From positions 124,001 through 188,000 of the forward strand of contig NZ_PENS01000001.1 in NCBI RefSeq assembly GCF_003144325.1: DNA of 64,000 nt. The letters run 5' to 3'. The number at the start of each line of letters is the position of its first letter. Position 1 is the first letter of the stretch. The notes under the pieces were generated by a model. That model did no database searches. It was not told the DNA's origin and worked only from the letters and a program-made list of their open reading frames with translations. The stretch comes from Proteus terrae (lineage in GTDB: Bacteria > Pseudomonadota > Gammaproteobacteria > Enterobacterales > Enterobacteriaceae). The position numbers and the translations under genes are program-made. Positions 60,577-64,000 of this stretch are shown here, piece by piece.

Positions 60577-61068
60577 TTAGTCACGGAAATTGTTAAATTG
60601 GAATGGCTGCCCTAACTCGCCTTCTCTTACTAATTTCATCACGGCTTGTAAGTCGTCGCGTGATTTACCTGTAACACGAACTTGCTCACCTTGAATTTGA
60701 GCCTGAACTTTCAACTTACTGTCTTTGATCAGCTTAACAATTTTTTTCGCTAAAGCTGTATCAATACCTTGTTTTAAGGTGGCTTCTACGCTGTACATTT
60801 TTCCGCTGTGAGTCATCTCTTCAGGGATATTTAATACTGCACCATCAATCCCTCTTTTTGCCATTTTCTCACGCAGAATATCTAATAATTGTTGAACCTG
60901 AAATTCAGATACACTGGTCGTTTTCACTGACTCTGCTTTTTCGTTTAATTCAAAGCTTGCTTCAACGTTACGAAAATCCCAGCGAGTAGTCAGTTCACGT
61001 TGTGCGTTTTCTACCGCATTTCGCACTTCATGTAAGTCAACTTCAGATACGATATCAAAAGATGGCAT
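60577..61068 (-). CDS. yajQ: Nucleotide-binding protein YajQ
   Basis: A 163-residue UPF0234 protein, two ferredoxin-like folds. In Xanthomonas a YajQ homologue binds cyclic di-GMP; the E. coli protein is only known to bind nucleotides. [20 protein letters not shown] and [15 protein letters not shown] are diagnostic. The start at 61068 has GGAAGAAAG upstream. Confidence 0.96.
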   Translation of the reverse strand: MPSFDIVSEVDLHEVRNAVENAQRELTTRWDFRNVEASFELNEKAESVKTTSVSEFQVQQLLDILREKMAKRGIDGAVLNIPEEMTHSGKMYSVEATLKQGIDTALAKKIVKLIKDSKLKVQAQIQGEQVRVTGKSRDDLQAVMKLVREGELGQPFQFNNFRD

Positions 61069-61329
61069 TCTTTCTTCCTCAATAAATAAATACAACCCGA
61101 ATAATAGCTTCTTTTAGGGTTGCAAAAAAGCATTGTACATTCAATAACAAATTTATGGAGTTACTTCACATTGGACGAGAAATTACGGGGCAACTGTTAA
61201 TTTCCTCTTACAGTAAAGCGCAAACATACTTTAAACAGAGAAGTGTAATCAATGTTATAATTTTAGCTAAATAGTCTAATGACCGTCAGTAGCCCCCTTA
61301 CGCTATTACGATTTGCAAAAAGAGGCACA

Positions 61330-62250
61330 ATGAAAATTACCGTTTTAGGGTGTGGTTCGATTGGTAAACTTTGGGTTGCAGCTTTAACACTTCAATCTCA
61401 TGAAGTACAAGGTTGGCTAAGAGTACCTCAGCCTTTTTTAGATGTAAGTGTTGATAGTATTAATGGCGAACCTTTTTATCAGCGTATTACCGCAAATCAA
61501 CTTGAATGGTTAAAACAAAGCGAATTATTAATAGTTTGCTTAAAATCTTGGCAAGTCTCAGATGCAGTTAATGCACTATTACCTAATCTTTCTGCACAGT
61601 GTCCTATTTTACTAATTCATAATGGTATGGGTACTGCTGATGAATTAACCGCAACAAAACACTCAGTTATCAGGCCTATTTTACAAGGCATTATTACTCA
61701 TGGTGCATACCAACAAGGCCAAGATGTTATTCATACAGCAACTGGAATAACACATATAGGTCCATTAAATCATGCAGCTCAACAATACAGTTATTTAGCA
61801 GAAATCTTGCATCATGCTTTACCTGATGTCGCTTGGCATAATGATATCCATACGATTAGTTGGCTAAAACTTGCAGTTAATTGTGTTATCAACCCTCTTA
61901 CCGTTTATTATCAATGCCGTAATGGGGATTTGTTGCGTTATCCTGAACATATTCAAAAAATATGCGATGAAGTTTATTTAGTAATGGAGCGCGAAGGTGT
62001 TGTACCAACATCTCAAGCCCATCTTCATGGATATATTATTGATACGATAGAACAAACTGCAAATAATTATTCGTCTATGTATCAAGATGTGAAATATCAA
62101 CGCCATACAGAGATTGACTATATTACTGGTTATTTATTACGTCGAGCTTCAGAACAAGGGCTTGTATTACCCGAAAATAACCGCCTTTTTCAATTTATTA
62201 AACAACAGGAAGGCAATTATGACCATATCAGCGCTCATCTGCCTAGCTAA
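61330..62250 (+). CDS. panE: 2-dehydropantoate 2-reductase
   Basis: A 306-residue NADPH-dependent ketopantoate reductase that makes pantoate for coenzyme A. The Rossmann motif GCGSIGKLW is at residues 7-15, [10 protein letters not shown] near 98, and the catalytic Lys region [15 protein letters not shown] near 178. The start at 61330 has AGAGG six bases upstream. It overlaps yajL by 32 bases. Confidence 0.96.
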   Translation: MKITVLGCGSIGKLWVAALTLQSHEVQGWLRVPQPFLDVSVDSINGEPFYQRITANQLEWLKQSELLIVCLKSWQVSDAVNALLPNLSAQCPILLIHNGMGTADELTATKHSVIRPILQGIITHGAYQQGQDVIHTATGITHIGPLNHAAQQYSYLAEILHHALPDVAWHNDIHTISWLKLAVNCVINPLTVYYQCRNGDLLRYPEHIQKICDEVYLVMEREGVVPTSQAHLHGYIIDTIEQTANNYSSMYQDVKYQRHTEIDYITGYLLRRASEQGLVLPENNRLFQFIKQQEGNYDHISAHLPS

Positions 62251-62836
62251 TGGAAGTGAAGAAACCGAAGTCGTTACCACCACAGATTTGCTGGTTAGAG
62301 CGGGTATTAATGTTGTGCTTGCAAGTGCAGAAGATGATGTTGATGATCTTATTATCACTTGTTCTCGTGGTATTAAAATTGTAGCTGATGCACCTTTAGT
62401 TCGTGTCGTTGATCATCACTATGACGTAATTATTCTACCGGGTGGTTTACAAGGTACTGAAACCTTAAGAGATAGCCCTTTAGTGGTTGAGAAAGTACGT
62501 CGTATGCACAGTGAAAATAAACTTGTTGCAGCCATCTGTGCAGCACCTGCAATTATTCTTGAGTCCCACAATATTTTCCCCATTGGCAATATGACGGGTT
62601 TTCCTACATTAAAAGATAAAATATCACCGAAAAAATGGGTAGATTACCGAGTCTATTTTGATGAAAGAGTAAACTTAATTACTAGCCAAGCACCTGCAAC
62701 ATCTATTGATTTTGCACTCAAAATTATCGAACGTTTAAAAGGCAAAGAAGTCGCTGCCGATGTTGCCAAACAACTTGTATTGCCACCCGGCATTTATAAT
62801 TACCAAGATGAATTTACAGGTTTTGGGGATAGATAA
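62219..62836 (+). CDS. yajL: DJ-1/PfpI-family protein YajL
   Basis: A 205-residue DJ-1 homologue with chaperone and possible glyoxal-protection activity. The reactive cysteine is in [12 protein letters not shown] near residue 106, and the glutamate in GSEETEVV near 15. The start at 62219 lies inside the panE end with AGGAAGG upstream, so the two are co-translated. In E. coli thiI follows directly; here an AT-rich insert intervenes. Confidence 0.94.
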   Translation: MTISALICLANGSEETEVVTTTDLLVRAGINVVLASAEDDVDDLIITCSRGIKIVADAPLVRVVDHHYDVIILPGGLQGTETLRDSPLVVEKVRRMHSENKLVAAICAAPAIILESHNIFPIGNMTGFPTLKDKISPKKWVDYRVYFDERVNLITSQAPATSIDFALKIIERLKGKEVAADVAKQLVLPPGIYNYQDEFTGFGDR

Positions 62837-62971
62837 GTAGATAACTAGAACCGCAAATATATAATATTATTAAAGTGGTTCTAGTTTTATTTCAGATATT
62901 CTTTATATTTAAGCTATGTTCAACATGTTATTATCATGAGAAATAAATTTAGTTACTCGACTAATATATAA

Positions 62972-63604
62972 GGATACAATCTTCTGGGTATAGATATTTC
63001 TGAAAATAAAATAATTACTTTAAATACTCAGCATGAATGTCGACTAATAACAAGCATTAATAAAAATCCTAAAATTAGCATAATAGGTAAGAAAAATAAG
63101 TTAACTATATTCGAACTAAATTTGGTGATAGTGATAGAGATGATAACCCTTTAATATATTCATTAAAAGGTATTTATAACTATAAAATAAAAAAAGATGA
63201 GCTATACAAATTCAAACCTTCCTTCTTAGCTATTTTAAATAAAATAATAGATCAAAATATTATATTTATCGTTATGCCGTCATCTACAGCAGTACCATAC
63301 TTCTTAGCAAGAAGGATCTCTCGCCATTTCAGAACTGCTTTTTATAATGATGTATTTATTAAATGTACTGTGGAAGAAGTAATTAAGAATTATTTCAATG
63401 AAGAAAATACCAAACAAAATTAGACACTACTTTTCTCCTTGGGAAATAAACCCAGATTTCGATATTAATAGATTAAATCATTATAATATTATTTTAATTG
63501 ATGACTTACTCTCAACGGGAACAACATTAAATACAGCAACTATAAAATTAAATAGATCAGGATTAACATGTTCTATTGCAATCTGCCTTTTAAGTAATCT
63601 TTGA
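62972..63604 (+). pseudogene. Degraded phosphoribosyltransferase-like gene
   Basis: Three overlapping fragments in two frames seem to make up one broken gene. Fragment one (about 62972-63120) starts without ATG after AAGGA (GIDISENKIITLN). Fragment two (63100-63423) reads NPLIYSLKGIY, then IIFIVMPSSTAVPYFLARR. Fragment three (63383-63604) carries the PRPP-binding motif ILIDDLLSTGTTLNTA. At least two frameshifts and a missing start argue for decay. The G+C content is far below that of the flanking genes, and the insert separates yajL from thiI, so acquisition then loss is likely. It resembles ComF-type or stand-alone type I phosphoribosyltransferases; the original role is unknown. Confidence 0.65.
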
Positions 63605-63659
63605 ATTTGACCTCTTTTTAAGATTAATATATTCCTTAGTTCTAGATAATCTTTCTAGC

Positions 63660-63800
63660 TTAAGAGCCAACATACGCCCTTGGCTCTATAAACATGAAGC
63701 ATTTTGTAAAAAATGTGGGCTCGTGCAAGCACCAATGATGATGGTCAAGCAATAAGAGCAAAGTAATCATCCAGAGAATGGCAGCGACATTCCCCAACAT
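63660..63800 (-). CDS. Possible 46-residue hydrophobic small protein
   Basis: An ATG-started frame, MLGNVAAILWMITLLLLLDH at its start, then a His/Cys-rich tail, would make a single-span membrane peptide. No ribosome site was found before the ATG (TACAACTTTT), so translation is doubtful. It lies just after the thiI terminator, and its stop coincides with an 8-bp inverted repeat (63663-63687). It may be a chance frame in a structured region. Confidence 0.25.
   Translation of the reverse strand: MLGNVAAILWMITLLLLLDHHHWCLHEPTFFTKCFMFIEPRAYVGS
63663..63687. repeat. AGAGCCAA inverted repeat
   Basis: AGAGCCAA and TTGGCTCT flank the nine bases CATACGCCC. It has no T-tail on either strand, so it is not a standard terminator. 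It stands out in otherwise AT-rich sequence. Confidence 0.5.
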
Positions 63801-63814
63801 AAAAGTTGTATAAT

Positions 63815-63844
63815 TAAAAAAGCCACTATAAAGTGGCTTTTTTA
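63815..63844 (-). terminator. Terminator of thiI
   Basis: AAAAAAGCCACT and AGTGGCTTTTTT pair around a four-base ATAA loop (about 12 bp), with T runs on both strands. It lies 22 bases after the thiI stop. Confidence 0.9.
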
Positions 63845-63866
63845 TCAACAAGATAAACGTTATATA

Positions 63867-64000
63867 TTATTTTTTACGATAGACTTTAACGTTCTCAAAA
63901 CCTTGCTCGCGTAAATAAAGCGCTTGTAAACGGCTCATCATTCCACGATCACAATAGAGTAAATAGGTTTTTGCTTTATCTAAATCACCAAACTGAGTGC
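63867..64000 (-). CDS. thiI: tRNA 4-thiouridine synthase ThiI, C-terminal part
   Basis: Only the last 44 codons lie in the window. They read [20 protein letters not shown], then [13 protein letters not shown], the rhodanese-like domain of ThiI with its active-site cysteine (YCDRGMMS, matching E. coli Cys456). ThiI passes sulfur from IscS to tRNA U8 and to thiamin synthesis. The gene runs leftward off the right edge; E. coli has thiI beside yajL. Confidence 0.93.
   Translation of the reverse strand, partial: TQFGDLDKAKTYLLYCDRGMMSRLQALYLREQGFENVKVYRKK

Larger units (their letters stand above)
62837..63866. other. AT-rich insert between yajL and thiI
   Basis: About 1 kb that E. coli lacks. 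It holds the phosphoribosyltransferase remnant, an inverted repeat at 63663-63687, a possible 46-codon leftward frame and the thiI terminator. No transposase, integrase or flanking direct repeats were seen. Confidence 0.6.

Noticed and set aside
62837..63866. Insertion sequence or prophage remnant between yajL and thiI
   Set aside because: No transposase or integrase fragment, no terminal inverted repeats and no target duplication were seen; only a PRTase-like remnant is supported.

Overview
The window is a contiguous piece of a low-G+C enterobacterial chromosome. Protein sequences and gene order point to Proteus or a close relative in the Morganellaceae. Most genes are collinear, in blocks, with the E. 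coli K-12 9-11 minute region: recR-ybaB-dnaX-apt-priC-ybaM-mscK-acrRAB, tomB-hha, ffs, tesB-amtB-glnK-mdlBA-decR-queC-fadM-ybaV-ppiD-hupB-lon-clpX-clpP-tig-bolA-yajG-ampG, cyoABCDE-yajR-yajQ-panE-yajL-thiI. No rRNA, tRNA, CRISPR array, insertion sequence or prophage was seen.

Layout. 1-4.4 kb: a peptidase T-like gene (5' end off the window) coupled to a DcuC-type carrier, then an L-cysteine desulfidase (cyuA). 4.6-8.0 kb, minus strand: btsT-yjiX-yjiA, pyruvate uptake with a small partner and a COG0523 GTPase. 8.35-13.77 kb, minus strand: a compact four-gene operon of a von Willebrand A protein, a PP2C-type phosphatase, an atypical membrane-anchored Ser/Thr kinase with a zinc ribbon, and a large envelope protein with two TonB-C-like domains. 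14.0-18.6 kb: DNA metabolism genes, including dnaX with the conserved frameshift site. 18.6-27.7 kb: mscK, ychN and the acrR/acrAB efflux locus with its operator. 28.3-32.4 kb: tomB-hha, 4.5S RNA, tesB, and the nitrogen-regulated glnK-amtB pair behind a sigma-54 promoter. 32.5-41.5 kb: mdlAB, decR, queC, fadM, ybaV, ppiD, hupB. 41.7-48.6 kb: the protein quality-control block lon, clpX, clpP, tig, then bolA. 48.9-53.7 kb: yajG-ampG, then dbpA and a Tsx/OmpK-like porin that are not here in E. coli. 54.2-59.0 kb: the cytochrome bo3 oxidase operon. 59.1-64 kb: yajR, yajQ, panE, yajL, an AT-rich remnant of a phosphoribosyltransferase gene, and the end of thiI.

The most unusual part is the VWA-PP2C-kinase-TonB-C operon at 8.35-13.77 kb. 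Its first three genes look like the TerY-type phosphorylation triads (compare E. coli yegL-pphC-yegI), but there are no ter genes. Instead, a fourth gene encodes a predicted inner-membrane protein with a large periplasmic part, so the cassette looks like a cytoplasmic phospho-switch linked to an envelope module. Its role is unknown. Secondary points are the phosphoribosyltransferase pseudogene beside thiI, a possible small RNA downstream of yjiA, a possible Fur site before the triad, and several clear regulatory sites (AcrR operator, NtrC/sigma-54 at glnK, heat-shock-like promoters at lon and clpP).

All family assignments come from reading the protein sequences against remembered family features. 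No database search was run.
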